From Candidatus Rokubacteria bacterium GWA2_70_23 (GTDB taxonomy: Bacteria > Methylomirabilota > Methylomirabilia > Rokubacteriales > CSP1-6), in NCBI GenBank assembly GCA_001788395.1, contig MGBT01000190.1, forward strand, positions 1-52,942: a DNA stretch of 52,942 bases, given 5' to 3'. Below the pieces are notes generated by a model that was not told the origin of the DNA, searched no databases, and saw only the letters and a program-made list of their open reading frames with translations. Shown piece by piece: positions 23,102 to 32,141 of the stretch (the first letter of the stretch is position 1; every line of letters begins with the position of its first letter). The position numbers and the translations under genes are program-made.

Positions 23102-24088
23102 TCACGGCGTGACGGTGAAGCGCAACCGGCCGATGAGCTGACCCGAGGCCGTCATCACGTCCACCGTGTACCGCCCGTGGAGCGGCGGCGTGAGGTCGGT
23201 CCGGCGCGACCAGGTGCGGAAGCCCTCCGCCCGGCCCCCCTGCACGGGCGAGAGCGGGATGCGCGCCACCACCTGCCCGTCGCGCCGCCACACATGCTCG
23301 ATGGCCTGGCTGAGCCCGGCCGGCGCATGCACGGCCGTGTAGGCGGCGATGCCGCCCCAGCCCGCCACGGTGGCGGCCGGAATGGACCCCTCCGTCTCTC
23401 CCACCGGCTCGAGGCGCTGCACCTCGCGCGCGGCCGTCGCGCGCGCGAGGAAGAGCGGCGCCGGCGGCACGAGCCCCCGCCCGAGCCAGACAGCCACCGC
23501 GGCGACGAGGGCCAGCGCCGCCGCCCGGCCGTGGGCCTGTCGCCACGTGGCTGCGCCAGGGCGCCTCAGGATCGGCGTCAGCGACAGCGCGGCCAGCACG
23601 GCGCTGCCCTCGAGCGCGATGATCGGCCGCACGCTCACGAGGGGCAACGCGACATTGAGCGCGGCAAAGACCGAGAAGCCGAGCAGCGCGTGCCCGAGCC
23701 AGGGGCGCGGCGCCACGAGCGCGCGATACCAGGGGTCCACCGCCGTCACGAGCGCCCCCGCCGCCACCCCCGCGAGGAACAGCGCGTTCACCGACGTCAG
23801 GGTCGCGCTCGCGTAGTAGGCCGGCAGGACGAAGAGCAGCAGGTTGTGATAGAGGGTCTGGATCGTGTACTCGGCGGCCTGGAGCGCGAGCCGCCGCCTC
23901 CGCGTCTCGACGGGCACCCGCACCTCGGTCACCACGGCGACGATCAACCACAGCAGGAGCAGGTCGCCGACGATCCAGCCCACATGGGGCAGGCCGCGCC
24001 GGAAGACGAGGAGCGTGGCGAGCCCTAGCAGGAGCGAGGCGATGGAGATGCCCCAGCGCCTGAGCCACGACGGGATCGCGGAATGCAC
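23102..24088 (-). CDS. DUF5924/DUF2914 integral membrane protein
   Basis: 328 aa. The first two thirds hold about eight hydrophobic segments (SIASLLLGLATLLVF, VGDLLLLWLIVAVV, LLFVLPAYYASATL and others) typical of DUF5924. The C-terminal ~100 residues form the soluble DUF2914 domain, with the pattern HVWRRDGQVVARIPLSP, RTWSRR and GRYTVDVMTASGQLIGRLRF. Function is unknown in both families. The GTG at 24088 is chosen as the first start after the metG stop in this frame; no clear ribosome-binding site is seen. It lies 17 nt downstream of metG and probably shares its transcript. Confidence 0.72.
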   Translation of the reverse strand: MHSAIPSWLRRWGISIASLLLGLATLLVFRRGLPHVGWIVGDLLLLWLIVAVVTEVRVPVETRRRRLALQAAEYTIQTLYHNLLLFVLPAYYASATLTSVNALFLAGVAAGALVTAVDPWYRALVAPRPWLGHALLGFSVFAALNVALPLVSVRPIIALEGSAVLAALSLTPILRRPGAATWRQAHGRAAALALVAAVAVWLGRGLVPPAPLFLARATAAREVQRLEPVGETEGSIPAATVAGWGGIAAYTAVHAPAGLSQAIEHVWRRDGQVVARIPLSPVQGGRAEGFRTWSRRTDLTPPLHGRYTVDVMTASGQLIGRLRFTVTP

Positions 24089-24105
24089 GCGGCGGGAGGA
24101 GAGGA

Positions 24106-25992
24106 CTACTTGACCCGGGAGCCCGGGGGGAGATCCTTGTCGGGCATCAGGAGCGACACCGTCCCCTCCGTCGAGCCGGCGAGGACCATGCCGTTGGACT
24201 CGATCCCCATCAGCGTCGCGGGCTCCAGGTTGGCGACGACGATCACCTTGCGGCCCACGAGCGCTTCCGGCGCGTAATGCTCGGCGATGCCGGCGACGAG
24301 CGTGCGCGTCTCCTCGCCGACCGTCACGGTGAGCTTGAGGAGCTTCTTCGACCTGGCGACCTTCTCGGCCGCCACGACTTCCGCCACGCGCAGGTCCACC
24401 TTCTTGAAGTCGTCCAGCGTGATTCTCGAGGCAGATGACTGGCCGGCGGCTTGCGACGTCTCGCTCACCTTCACCTCGATGCGCGGGAAGAGGCCGGGGG
24501 CCTTCTGGACGGGCGTGCCCGGGGCCAGGCGGCCCCACTCGAGATCGGCGAGGCTCGGCGCCCCCGTCCCGACGGCGGCTCGGATCTTCCCGGCCGCCTC
24601 CGGCAGGAACGGATCGAGCACGATGCCGAGGCACCGCAGCGACTCGCCCAGGGTGTACAGCACCGTGCGAAGTCGCTCGGCGTGGCTGTCGTCCTTCGCG
24701 AGCGCCCACGGGGCGGCCGAGTCCACGTAACGGTTGACGCGGCCGACAAATTCCCAGATGGCGGAGAGCGCCCGCTGAAAGGCGAACTCCTTCATGGCCT
24801 CGTCCACCTCGCGCCGGACACGCTCGAGCGTCTCGCGCACCGAGGCTTCCTCGGCGCCCTCCGGTCCCGGCGCGGGCACGTGGCCGCGGCCGAAGTTGAC
24901 GATGAGGGTGGTCGCGCGGCTCGCGAGGTTGCCGAGGTCGTTGGCCAGGTCGGCGTTGAGCCGTCCCACCAGCGCCTCCTCGCTGAAGGAGGCGTCCAGC
25001 CCGAAATTCATCTCCCGCAGGAGGAAGTAGCGGAAGGCATCGTAGCCGTACTTGTCGGTGAGCTGGAAGGCCTCCACCACGTTGCCGACGGACTTGGACA
25101 TCTTCCCGCCGCCGAGCGACCAGTAGCCGTGCACGTGGAGCCGCTGGTAGATCGGGATCCCCGCCGCCTTGAGCATGCTCGGCCAGTAGACGCCGTGGGG
25201 CTTGAGGATGTCCTTGCCGATCAGGTGCTCGCAGTGCGGCCAGAGATCCCGGTAGAGGTCGCCGTCGGGGAACCCCAGGGCCGAGGCGTAGTTGATCAGC
25301 GCGTCGAACCACACGTAGGTGACGTAGCCGTCGTCGAACGGCAGCGGGATTCCCCACTGGAGGCGCGACCTGGGCCGGCTGATGGAGAGATCCTGGAGCG
25401 GCTCGCGCAGGAAGCCCAGCACCTCGTTCCGGTAGCGCTCGGGCTGGATGAAGTCGGGGTGCTCCTCGATGTGCGTGATCAGCCACTCCTGGTACTTCGA
25501 CATCCGGAAGAAGTAGTTCTTCTCCTTGATGAAGGTGAGCGGGGTCTGGTGGTCGGGGCACTTGCCCCCGACAATCTCCTTGTCCGTGTAGAACCGCTCG
25601 CAGCCGAAACAGTAGTTGCCGCCGTACTCGCCGAAGTAGATCTCCCCCGCGTCGTGGAGCGTCTGGAGGATCCGCTGCACCACCTGCTTGTGCCGCGCCT
25701 CCGTGGTGCGGATGAAGTCGTCGTTCGTGATGCCGAGGCGCCGCCAGGTGGCGCGGAACGCGGCCGCGATCTCGTCGGCGTAGGCCTGGGGCGACACCCC
25801 GGCCTGCGCCGCCGCCTGGGCGATCTTGTCGCCGTGCTCATCCGTGCCGGTGAGGAAGTACACGCGGTCGCCGCGCAGGCGCCGGTAGCGGCACATGGCG
25901 TCGGCCATGATCGTCGTGCACGCGTGCCCAAGGTGCGGGCGCGCGTTCACGTAAAAGATGGGCGTCGTGAGGTAGAACGTGCGTCGAGTCAT
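24106..25992 (-). CDS. metG: Methionyl-tRNA synthetase
   Basis: 628 aa. The class I signatures are HLGH (20-23, the HIGH motif) and KMSKS in GGGKMSKSVGN. A zinc knuckle is present in the connective peptide (CFGCERF ... GKCPDH), and the C-terminal OB-fold tRNA-binding domain begins near FKKVDLRVAEVVAAE. It charges tRNA-Met in the cytosol, with the domain arrangement of MetG1-type bacterial enzymes. The ATG at 25992 (MTRRTFYLTTPIFY) is preferred over GTG two codons earlier. It starts 19 nt after the ricT stop and is the last recognised housekeeping gene of the tmk-holB-ricT-metG run. Confidence 0.96.
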   Translation of the reverse strand: MTRRTFYLTTPIFYVNARPHLGHACTTIMADAMCRYRRLRGDRVYFLTGTDEHGDKIAQAAAQAGVSPQAYADEIAAAFRATWRRLGITNDDFIRTTEARHKQVVQRILQTLHDAGEIYFGEYGGNYCFGCERFYTDKEIVGGKCPDHQTPLTFIKEKNYFFRMSKYQEWLITHIEEHPDFIQPERYRNEVLGFLREPLQDLSISRPRSRLQWGIPLPFDDGYVTYVWFDALINYASALGFPDGDLYRDLWPHCEHLIGKDILKPHGVYWPSMLKAAGIPIYQRLHVHGYWSLGGGKMSKSVGNVVEAFQLTDKYGYDAFRYFLLREMNFGLDASFSEEALVGRLNADLANDLGNLASRATTLIVNFGRGHVPAPGPEGAEEASVRETLERVRREVDEAMKEFAFQRALSAIWEFVGRVNRYVDSAAPWALAKDDSHAERLRTVLYTLGESLRCLGIVLDPFLPEAAGKIRAAVGTGAPSLADLEWGRLAPGTPVQKAPGLFPRIEVKVSETSQAAGQSSASRITLDDFKKVDLRVAEVVAAEKVARSKKLLKLTVTVGEETRTLVAGIAEHYAPEALVGRKVIVVANLEPATLMGIESNGMVLAGSTEGTVSLLMPDKDLPPGSRVK

Positions 25993-26011
25993 GGGCACTG
26001 TGTGGGCGCTG

Positions 26012-26887
26012 CTACGGCTTGATGTGGGACCGCCCCTGCCAGGTGACCTGCTCGATTGGGACCTCGGCCTCCGTGCCGTCCTGGAAGCCCACGACCACCG
26101 ACTGCGTGAGCACGCGCAGCGACTTGACCTTGCCCTGCATGCAGCCGCCGCCCCCGCACTCGGCCTGGCACGCCGAGCCGACCTTGGGCAGCCGGTGGCG
26201 CAGCTCGCCGTAGGTGGAGAACTCGTAGAGCAGGCAGCACTTGAGCCGGCCGCAATTGCCCAGGAGCCGGCCGTCGGTGAGCGGCATGTCCTGGGCCTTG
26301 GCCATCTTCACCGAGATGGGATCGAACTTCTTCAGGTGCGAGGAGCAGCAGAGCTGCCGGCCGCAGGGGCCGATGCCGTCCATCAGCTTGGTGGTGTCGC
26401 GGGCGCCGATCTGCTTCATCTCGATCCGCGCGTGGAACTCGTGGGCGAGGTCGCGCACGAGATCGCGGAAGTCCACGCGCTCCTCCGAGGTGAAGGACAC
26501 CCCGACGCGGCGGCCGGAGGGCTCGATGGCCACATCCACCACCTTCATCTGGAGCCCCTTCGCGCGGGCCATGCGCTGGCAGGTCTCGACCGCCCGCCCC
26601 TCGCGCTCTCGCCGCCCGCGCCACTCGCTCACCTCGGGGTCGGTGGCGCGCCGGAGCACCTTGCGGTAGAGGCGGTCGCGCCTGAACTCGGGCAGCGGGC
26701 GCCGCGGGCGGCGCACCTCGCCCACGGGGTTGCCGTTTCCCCCCTCGACGACGCAGAAATCGCCGACGTGGAGATCCGTCTCGGCCGTGAGATAGTCCTC
26801 GGCCATCACGGGCTCGCGCAGCCTCACGCCGATCAGGTAGGGAGCTTCCGCCTCGACCGCGAGCCCTGTCTCAGTGGATTCGCTCAT
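26012..26887 (-). CDS. ricT: PSP1/RicT (YaaT) family protein
   Basis: 291 aa. The PSP1 domain has the cysteine clusters IGPCGRQLCCSSHL and GNCGRLKCCLLYE, plus a third Cys-rich stretch (ACQAECGGGGCMQGKV); equivalent cysteines in Bacillus RicT take part in Fe-S binding within the RicAFT complex that controls RNase Y. Whether a RicA/RicF partner exists here is unknown. The position between holB and metG is the conserved order also seen in Firmicutes (tmk, holB, yaaT, metS), which supports the call. It starts 7 nt after the holB stop. Confidence 0.88.
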   Translation of the reverse strand: MSESTETGLAVEAEAPYLIGVRLREPVMAEDYLTAETDLHVGDFCVVEGGNGNPVGEVRRPRRPLPEFRRDRLYRKVLRRATDPEVSEWRGRREREGRAVETCQRMARAKGLQMKVVDVAIEPSGRRVGVSFTSEERVDFRDLVRDLAHEFHARIEMKQIGARDTTKLMDGIGPCGRQLCCSSHLKKFDPISVKMAKAQDMPLTDGRLLGNCGRLKCCLLYEFSTYGELRHRLPKVGSACQAECGGGGCMQGKVKSLRVLTQSVVVGFQDGTEAEVPIEQVTWQGRSHIKP

Positions 26888-26894
26888 ACCCCCC

Positions 26895-27800
26895 CTAGGC
26901 GGCGCCGTGCGCCAGGCGGCTCAGGAGCACTTCCACCGTGAGCCGGGGCGACACGTGGCCTTGAAGCGCCTGCCAGGCTTCCCGGCACGCGCGGAGTCCC
27001 TTGACGATCTCCGGCAGTGAGAGCGCGGCGCTGCGCTCGGCGAGGAGCGTCGCCCGGTCGCGGAAGACGGCCAGGGCCGGATCGCCGCCGGCCCGGCCGC
27101 AGAGCAGGTCGCGATACCAGAGCCACCACGTCTCCACCGCGGACTCGGCGATGTCGCGGTCTCGGCCCACCGCCTCGCCGCTCCTGAGGATGGCCTCCCC
27201 GCCGCGGGCCCGCGCCTCCTCGAGCCAGCGCAGCGCCCGCTCGCGCTCCTCGCCGGCGGCGCCAGGGAGCAGCGCCAGCCCGCCCTCGGGAACAGCGGGG
27301 AGGAAGCGCAACACCTGGCAGCGCGACAGCACCGTGGCCGGCAGCGCGCGGAGCTGGGTCAGGATCAGCACGATCACCGTGTGCGCCGGCGGCTCCTCGA
27401 GCGTCTTGAGAAAGGCCTGGGGCGTCGCCGCCGTCATCCGGTCCGCGTCGTCCACGATGAACACCTTCACCGCGGCCTCGGCCGGGCGGAGGGAGGCGAG
27501 CCGCTCCAGCTCGCGAATATTCTCGATCCTGAGGGCGAGCGGGCCCTTCGGCTTGTCCTCGGGCGGCGTCGGCGCGATCAGGTGCACGTCGGGGTGGACG
27601 CCGCGCGCCGCGCGCGCGGCGGCGCGACCGCCCGCGGGGGCCACAAGCGCCCCGGCCAAGGCCAGCGCCGTCGTCTTGCGCCCGGAACCCGTGGGCCCCA
27701 CGAAGGCGTAGGCGTGGGCCACATGCCCCGTGGCGAGGGCCCGGCGGAGCAGGTCGACCGCCGCGTCCTGTCCGCGGATCTCCGCGAAGGGGTCGCTCAC
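26895..27800 (-). CDS. holB: DNA polymerase III delta' subunit
   Basis: 301 aa clamp-loader protein. N-terminal AAA+ fold with GPTGSGRKTT (35-44), a FIVDDADRMT Walker-B-like segment, FLKTLEEPPAHTVIVLIL and LSRCQVLRF (SRC motif). Two departures from typical bacterial delta': the P-loop lysine position is Arg41, and the four-cysteine zinc module that normally precedes HPDVH is absent (the region reads GGRAAARAARGVHPDVH). Delta' is not usually an active ATPase, so function may be retained. The GTG start overlaps the tmk stop (GTGA). Confidence 0.87.
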   Translation of the reverse strand: MSDPFAEIRGQDAAVDLLRRALATGHVAHAYAFVGPTGSGRKTTALALAGALVAPAGGRAAARAARGVHPDVHLIAPTPPEDKPKGPLALRIENIRELERLASLRPAEAAVKVFIVDDADRMTAATPQAFLKTLEEPPAHTVIVLILTQLRALPATVLSRCQVLRFLPAVPEGGLALLPGAAGEERERALRWLEEARARGGEAILRSGEAVGRDRDIAESAVETWWLWYRDLLCGRAGGDPALAVFRDRATLLAERSAALSLPEIVKGLRACREAWQALQGHVSPRLTVEVLLSRLAHGAA

Positions 27801-28423
27801 CGGTCGAGCCGATCGAGGCGCTCGTCCACGGCGCGCGCGATCTCGGCGGAGAGCGCGTCCGGGGCCTGGTCGGCCCGGAGCACGACCACGCGGTTCTTCT
27901 CGGCCCGCGCCATCTCGAGGTAGCCCTCGCGGACCCGCTGGTGAAAGGCCAGGTCCATCCGCTCGAAGGCGTCGAGCCTCCGGCCACCGATCCTGCGCAT
28001 GCCAGCCGCGGGCTCGATGTCCAGGACGAGCGTGAGATCGGGGAGCAACCCGCCAGTGGCCAGCGCGTTCAGGTCGCGGATCGTCTGCAGGTCCATGCCG
28101 AGCCCGTAGCCCTGGTAGGCGACCGTGGCGTCGGTGTAGCGATCGGAGAGCACCACGGCGCCCCGCGCCAGAGCGGGGCGGATGATCTCCGCGACATGCT
28201 GCTGGCGGGCGGCCATGAAGAGGAAGGTCTGGGTGAGCGAGGTGGGCGGCGAGCCCTCATGCTCGAAGAGGGAGCGGATGGCGATGCCGAGCGGGGTGCC
28301 GTCGGGCTCGCTGGTGTGGACGACCTGGCGCTGGCTGCGACGGAGGTGCTCGGCGAGCCTGACGCACTGGGTCGTCTTTCCCGATCCCTCGACCCCCTCG
28401 ACCGTGACGAGCACGCCGCGCAT
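27797..28423 (-). CDS. tmk: Thymidylate kinase
   Basis: 208 aa. P-loop GVEGSGKTTQ (about 10-19), DRYTDATVAYQG for the dTMP-binding region, a lid with GGRRLDAFERMD and the usual FHQRVREGYLEMA helix. It phosphorylates dTMP to dTDP in the cytosol. It is the first gene of the tmk-holB-ricT-metG run. A TAGAGT hexamer ends 6 nt before the ATG at 28423 and no ribosome-binding site is present, so the operon probably begins with a leaderless message. Confidence 0.95.
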   Translation of the reverse strand: MRGVLVTVEGVEGSGKTTQCVRLAEHLRRSQRQVVHTSEPDGTPLGIAIRSLFEHEGSPPTSLTQTFLFMAARQQHVAEIIRPALARGAVVLSDRYTDATVAYQGYGLGMDLQTIRDLNALATGGLLPDLTLVLDIEPAAGMRRIGGRRLDAFERMDLAFHQRVREGYLEMARAEKNRVVVLRADQAPDALSAEIARAVDERLDRLDR

Positions 28424-28429
28424 GGCCGT

Positions 28430-28435
28430 ACTCTA
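28430..28435 (-). promoter_or_regulatory. Close -10 (leaderless type) for tmk
   Basis: TAGAGT on the minus strand, six bases (ACGGCC) before the ATG at 28423. Confidence 0.45.
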
Positions 28436-28515
28436 ACACGTGGAAGAATCGGGATCAGAGACAGGCGAGCGGCGGCGGCGGGCGGAGGGGGCGAAGAGGT
28501 CGTCCTCGAGCGGGA

Positions 28516-28740
28516 CTACGCGGGGAATGCTGAGGGTGCCTCAGCCAGGGACGGCTCGGCGCCCGGTCGGCCGCGCCGCTCGGTGTAGCGGCGTTCCGCC
28601 AGCGTGGTGGTCCAGCGCTGGCGCCGGTGCCCGCGCCGTCTGTCCACGATCACGCCCACGTCCTCGCCCAAGAGGTGCACCGTCAGCTCCTCGTACACCT
28701 CGGGCAGCCCCTCCGGTACCACGACCAGGAATCGCGCCAT
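28516..28740 (-). CDS. Small hypothetical protein with DRRRGHRR motif
   Basis: 74 aa. MARFLVVVPEGLPEVYEEL opens like an alpha/beta domain, then GVIVDRRRGHRRQR gives a strongly basic patch and the tail is disordered. I have the impression of similar short proteins in GC-rich uncultured bacteria but can name no family. The ATG at 28740 has GGAGG 5 nt upstream, better than the longer in-frame ATG at 28770. A perfect 18-bp palindrome overlaps its putative promoter, so it is probably regulated. It is co-directional with acuC upstream and tmk downstream. Confidence 0.6.
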   Translation of the reverse strand: MARFLVVVPEGLPEVYEELTVHLLGEDVGVIVDRRRGHRRQRWTTTLAERRYTERRGRPGAEPSLAEAPSAFPA

Positions 28741-29047
28741 GTCTTCCTCCGCTCCCCGCCCTCGCACCATCGCGCGCGGAGTGCCCCCAGCATATGACCG
28801 CGGTCATATCCAGCGCAAGAGGTCAGACCCCCCCGACCCGGCGGCCGGGCCTGGCGCGCATAGGGCAAATGCATGAGGACCAGGGGGCCGGAGACGGGCC
28901 GGAGCCCCGGATCCGGGCTCGGCGCCGGGGCTGGACCGTACGGACAGGAGAGGCATCCTGCCCCTGGCCCACCGCCTTTCGGGCGCCCCCTCCCACGCGC
29001 TACGGCAGCGGGACGGGGGGGCATCGGGGCGGGGCGCTCCTCGATCC
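28741..29047. other. Intergenic region of 307 bp with operator-like palindrome and GC-rich hairpin
   Basis: No gene is seen. The part next to the small gene holds the promoter and palindrome described separately. Further up, AGCCCCGG (28903-28910) and CCGGGGCT (28925-28932) can form a stem that might end acuC transcripts. Reading frames here are low-complexity Gly/Pro/Arg strings and are not credible. Confidence 0.6.
28789..28818 (-). promoter_or_regulatory. Palindromic operator overlapping a promoter
   Basis: ATATGACCGCGGTCATAT (28792-28809) is a perfect 18-bp palindrome. On the minus strand a TATGCT -10 (28794-28789) overlaps one edge, and a weak TTGCGC -35 (28818-28813) lies 18 bp upstream, so the palindrome fills the spacer. 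Symmetric sites of this type are bound by dimeric repressors such as TetR-family proteins. It would control the small gene at 28516-28740. No regulator gene is adjacent. Confidence 0.55.
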
Positions 29048-30175
29048 TCAGAGGCCGTGGAGCGGGAAGATCTTCTCCCGGATCGCCTGGACCTGGCGCA
29101 TGGCGTACTCCTCGGCCCAGCGCCGCGTGTCCACCGGCAGCTCGGCGGGAGGATCCCACAGGGACATCGTCTCGAGGCCGAGCCGCTTCATGTCCGCGTG
29201 CGACTGCGGGGGCAGCTCGGGCGGCAGCGTGATCTCGTTCATCGCCGCCCAGGCGGCCGTCCACGCCCGGGCCACGTTGGGCAGATCATAGCCCCCCCCG
29301 CCGAGCGCGACGACGCGCGGCCCCAGCTCGAGCAGACGCGTGACCGCGCGCGTAAAACCCTGGATGGACAGGCTCAGGTGGGTCAGGGGATCGGTCCGGT
29401 GGGAGTCGATGCCGAGCTGGAGCACCAGCACGTCGGGCCGGAAGGCGCGCAGCAGCGGCGGCACCACGGCCTCGAAGGCCGGCTCGTAGATCGCGTCGTC
29501 GGTGAAGGGCTGCAGCGGCAGGTTGACGGAACATCCGAGCCCCGCCTCCTGGCCCATCTCCTCCACGAACCCCGTGCCGGGGAAGAGCCGGTCGCCGCGC
29601 TCGTGGGTGGAGATGGTCAGCACGTTCGGATCGTCATAGAAGGCGAACTGCACGCCGTCGCCGTGGTGCGCGTCGATGTCCACGTAGGCCACGCGCAGCC
29701 CGCGCTGCCGGAGCGTCATGATGGCCAGCACCGCGTCGTTGACGTAGCAGAAGCCGCTGGCCCGGTCGCGCATCGCGTGGTGAAGCCCGCCCGCGAAGTG
29801 GAAGGCGCGGTCGGCCTCGCCCTCGGCCACGAGCGTCGCGGCCAGCAGCGAGCCGCCCGCCACGAGCTGCGCCGCGTCCCAGAGCCCCGGGAAGATCGGG
29901 TTGTCGCCCGGGCCGAGCCCATGGCGCGCGGCATGGGGCACCCAGTCGCCCGCGCTCACGGCACGGAGGATCTCGATGTACTCGCGCCCGTGGAAGCGCG
30001 CGACCGCCTCGATGTCCGCGGGCGCGGGCGAGCGGACCGTGACGCCGGACCGGGCCGTGAGGCCGTACCCCTCCATGAGGCGCCAGGTGAGCCCGAGGCG
30101 CTCCATGCGCAGCGGGTGCTCGGGGCCGTAGTCGAAACGGCGCCACTCGTCGGAGTAGATGACCGCCGTCTTCAT
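29048..30175 (-). CDS. acuC: AcuC/histone-deacetylase family protein
   Basis: 375 aa arginase/deacetylase fold. GGLHHAM holds the His pair (His132-His133). [11 protein letters not shown] holds zinc ligands Asp168 and His170, and [10 protein letters not shown] supplies the third Asp; GGGGYD closes the site. AcuC proteins deacetylate acetyl-CoA synthetase or other lysine-acetylated proteins; the target here is inferred. The ATG at 30175 overlaps the moaC stop (ATGA), so the two are translationally coupled. Confidence 0.88.
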   Translation of the reverse strand: MKTAVIYSDEWRRFDYGPEHPLRMERLGLTWRLMEGYGLTARSGVTVRSPAPADIEAVARFHGREYIEILRAVSAGDWVPHAARHGLGPGDNPIFPGLWDAAQLVAGGSLLAATLVAEGEADRAFHFAGGLHHAMRDRASGFCYVNDAVLAIMTLRQRGLRVAYVDIDAHHGDGVQFAFYDDPNVLTISTHERGDRLFPGTGFVEEMGQEAGLGCSVNLPLQPFTDDAIYEPAFEAVVPPLLRAFRPDVLVLQLGIDSHRTDPLTHLSLSIQGFTRAVTRLLELGPRVVALGGGGYDLPNVARAWTAAWAAMNEITLPPELPPQSHADMKRLGLETMSLWDPPAELPVDTRRWAEEYAMRQVQAIREKIFPLHGL

Positions 30176-30690
30176 TTCTTGGCGCGGGTGGTCCGGGTCC
30201 AGTGGCCGGACTTGCCGCCCGATTTCTCCACGAGGCAGAGATCGGTGAGGACCACGCCGCGGTCCACGGCCTTGACCATGTCGTACACGGTGAGACCGGC
30301 CACGGCGGCCGCGGTGAGGGCTTCCATCTCGACGCCGGTCTTGTCCACGGTGCGCACCCGCGCCTCGACGGTGATGGACGAGCGCTTCGCGTCCAGGGCG
30401 AAGCGCAACTCCACTCCGGTGATCCTGAGCGGGTGGCAGAGGGGGATGAGGTCCGGCGTGCGCTTGGCCGCCATGATCCCGGCCGTGCGCGCCACGCCCA
30501 GCACGTCCCCCTTGGCCATCTGCCCGGCGCGGACGGCGGCCAGCGTGGCAGGGCGCATCGTGAGGGTGACCCGGGCGACAGCCTCGCGGACGGTCTCGGC
30601 CTTGGCCGAGACGTCCACCATGCGGGCGTCACCCGCCGGGGTGAGGTGGGAAAGGCCACGAAAACCGGGCCTCTCCCGGGAGGCGGTCAT
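30172..30690 (-). CDS. moaC: Cyclic pyranopterin monophosphate synthase MoaC
   Basis: 172 aa, the usual length. [52 protein letters not shown] and [12 protein letters not shown] are the family signatures, the last two containing active-site Asp/Lys residues. It makes cyclic pyranopterin monophosphate in molybdopterin synthesis, using the MoaA product. It lies downstream of the Mo/W transport cluster on the same strand, and the window also encodes a molybdopterin enzyme (MsrP). The ATG at 30690 is taken because the sequence further upstream has no similarity and crosses the DUF465 gene; no ribosome-binding site is clear. Confidence 0.95.
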   Translation of the reverse strand: MTASRERPGFRGLSHLTPAGDARMVDVSAKAETVREAVARVTLTMRPATLAAVRAGQMAKGDVLGVARTAGIMAAKRTPDLIPLCHPLRITGVELRFALDAKRSSITVEARVRTVDKTGVEMEALTAAAVAGLTVYDMVKAVDRGVVLTDLCLVEKSGGKSGHWTRTTRAKK

Positions 30691-30715
30691 TGTCCGAGGT
30701 GCTCGGCGGGTCCCG

Positions 30716-30946
30716 TCAGGCGTGCGCGCCGGCCCGAGCCTGGCGCATGATGGCCTCCATCCGGTCCTTCGCGATGAGCTTGAGCTTCTTGAGCTCGCTG
30801 ACCCGCCACTGCTGGTCCGTCGTGAGGAACCCGCGGGTGTTGAGCCCCGCCAGCTCCTCTTCATATTTCTTGTGCTCCTCCCGCAGCTTCCGGAACTCGT
30901 GGTTCTCGGCGGCCAGACGCTCGATCAGGGGCTCCGAGTCAGCCAT
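30716..30946 (-). CDS. DUF465 (YdcH-type) small protein
   Basis: 76 aa, highly charged helical hairpin: [29 protein letters not shown] and [24 protein letters not shown]465 proteins are short cytosolic coiled coils of unknown function. AAGGAGGT 6 nt before the ATG at 30946 is a near-perfect ribosome-binding site and fixes the start, 24 codons inside the longest frame. It is probably the first gene of a DUF465-moaC-acuC unit. Confidence 0.85.
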   Translation of the reverse strand: MADSEPLIERLAAENHEFRKLREEHKKYEEELAGLNTRGFLTTDQQWRVSELKKLKLIAKDRMEAIMRQARAGAHA

Positions 30947-31001
30947 GCGGGGACCTCCTTGGAACGGGGTTCGAAACGTCGCGGCGACCTTTCTCATTAC
31001 G

Positions 31002-31031
31002 CTTATACCCCCGGACATTCCGGGGCGTCAA
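31002..31031 (-). promoter_or_regulatory. Promoter of the DUF465-moaC-acuC unit
   Basis: On the minus strand TTGACG (31031-31026), an 18-bp spacer and TATAAG (31007-31002) form a good sigma-70 promoter. It would give a leader of about 48 nt carrying the AAGGAGGT site. Confidence 0.55.
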
Positions 31032-31049
31032 GACCTGGGTGACGCGCTG

Positions 31050-32141
31050 TCACGCCTTGCGCGAGCGGAGCAGGTGCGGGGCCGTGGCCTTGAATTGCGC
31101 CGTCACGCTGACGCCCTCGGCCAGGTGCAATTCCTCGACGGAGCGATGGGTCACCAGCGCCGCCAGCGGAAACCCGCAGTCAATGATGACGCGCACATGG
31201 GGACCGGAGGGGATCAAACGCACCACCCGGCCCGGGAGCCGGTTCCTGGCGCTCGAATGGGCGGCGGCGGGCCCGCCCGCGGCAAGAGTCACGTCCTCGG
31301 GGCGCAGGCAGAGCCGCACCCACTCGCCGGGCTCGGCGGGCTGCGCCACCTCGATGGTCCCCGGGCCCGCCTCCAGCAGCGACAGCGCTCCGTCGCGCCC
31401 GATCACGGGGCAGTGCAGGATCGTCTCCACACCGACGAAGCGCGCCACCTCCTCGGAGGCCGGGGCGCGGAAGACCTGGGCCGTCTCGTCCACCTGCAGC
31501 AGCCGCCCGTTCATGAGGACGGCCACGCGGTCGCCCAGCGCCAGCGCCTCCCCCCGATCGTGGGTCACGAGGACCGTGGTGATCCCCTCGGCGCGGAGGA
31601 TCGCGCCCAGGTCCTCGATGAGCCCCTCGCGCGTCGGCTGGTCGAGCGCCGCGAACGGCTCGTCCAGGAGGAGCAGCTCGGGCTCCAGCACGAGCGCCCT
31701 GGCCAGCGCCACGCGCTGCGCCTCGCCGCCCGAGAGCGTCCGTGCCCGCCGCGCCGCAAGGGCGCCGATGCCGAAGCGATCGAGCCAGCGCGCCACGCGC
31801 GGGCCCAGCCCCGCGGCCTCCGCGGAGCGAAACCTGAGCCCCAGCGCCACGTTGTCCCGGACGCTGGCGTCGATGAGGAGCGGCTCCTGGAAAACGCTCG
31901 CCATCCGGCGTCTCACGGCGAGGCCGTGCCGCGGCGTCACCGGCTCGCCCCGGAACCGCACCTCGCCCGCGGTGGGCGCCTCCAGGAGGCCGATCACGCG
32001 GAGCAGGGTGGACTTGCCCGCGCCGTTGGGGCCGATCACCACCAGGATCTCGCCCGGCGCCACGGCCAGCGACGGCACCTCCAGCACCGTCCGCGCGCCA
32101 TGCGCCACCGCCACGCGCGCGCACTCGACCACGGCGCTCAT
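31050..32141 (-). CDS. tupC: Tungstate/molybdate ABC transporter ATP-binding protein (TupC-like)
   Basis: 363 aa. ABC landmarks: Walker A GPNGAGKST, signature LSGGEAQRVALARAL, Walker B LLLLDEPFAALD and H-loop VLVTHDRGEAL. A C-terminal TOBE-type domain (about 280-355, FKATAPHLL near the end) is typical of oxyanion importers. With tupA and tupB in the same operon it is assigned to tungstate uptake, although it could also serve the Mod permease. The ATG at 32141 overlaps the modC stop (ATGA). It is the last gene of the transport operon. Confidence 0.8.
   Translation of the reverse strand: MSAVVECARVAVAHGARTVLEVPSLAVAPGEILVVIGPNGAGKSTLLRVIGLLEAPTAGEVRFRGEPVTPRHGLAVRRRMASVFQEPLLIDASVRDNVALGLRFRSAEAAGLGPRVARWLDRFGIGALAARRARTLSGGEAQRVALARALVLEPELLLLDEPFAALDQPTREGLIEDLGAILRAEGITTVLVTHDRGEALALGDRVAVLMNGRLLQVDETAQVFRAPASEEVARFVGVETILHCPVIGRDGALSLLEAGPGTIEVAQPAEPGEWVRLCLRPEDVTLAAGGPAAAHSSARNRLPGRVVRLIPSGPHVRVIIDCGFPLAALVTHRSVEELHLAEGVSVTAQFKATAPHLLRSRKA

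Noticed and set aside
28873..29232. 119-codon open frame on the + strand after acuC
   Set aside because: Gly/Pro/Arg low complexity, overlaps the acuC 3' end on the other strand, no recognisable features.
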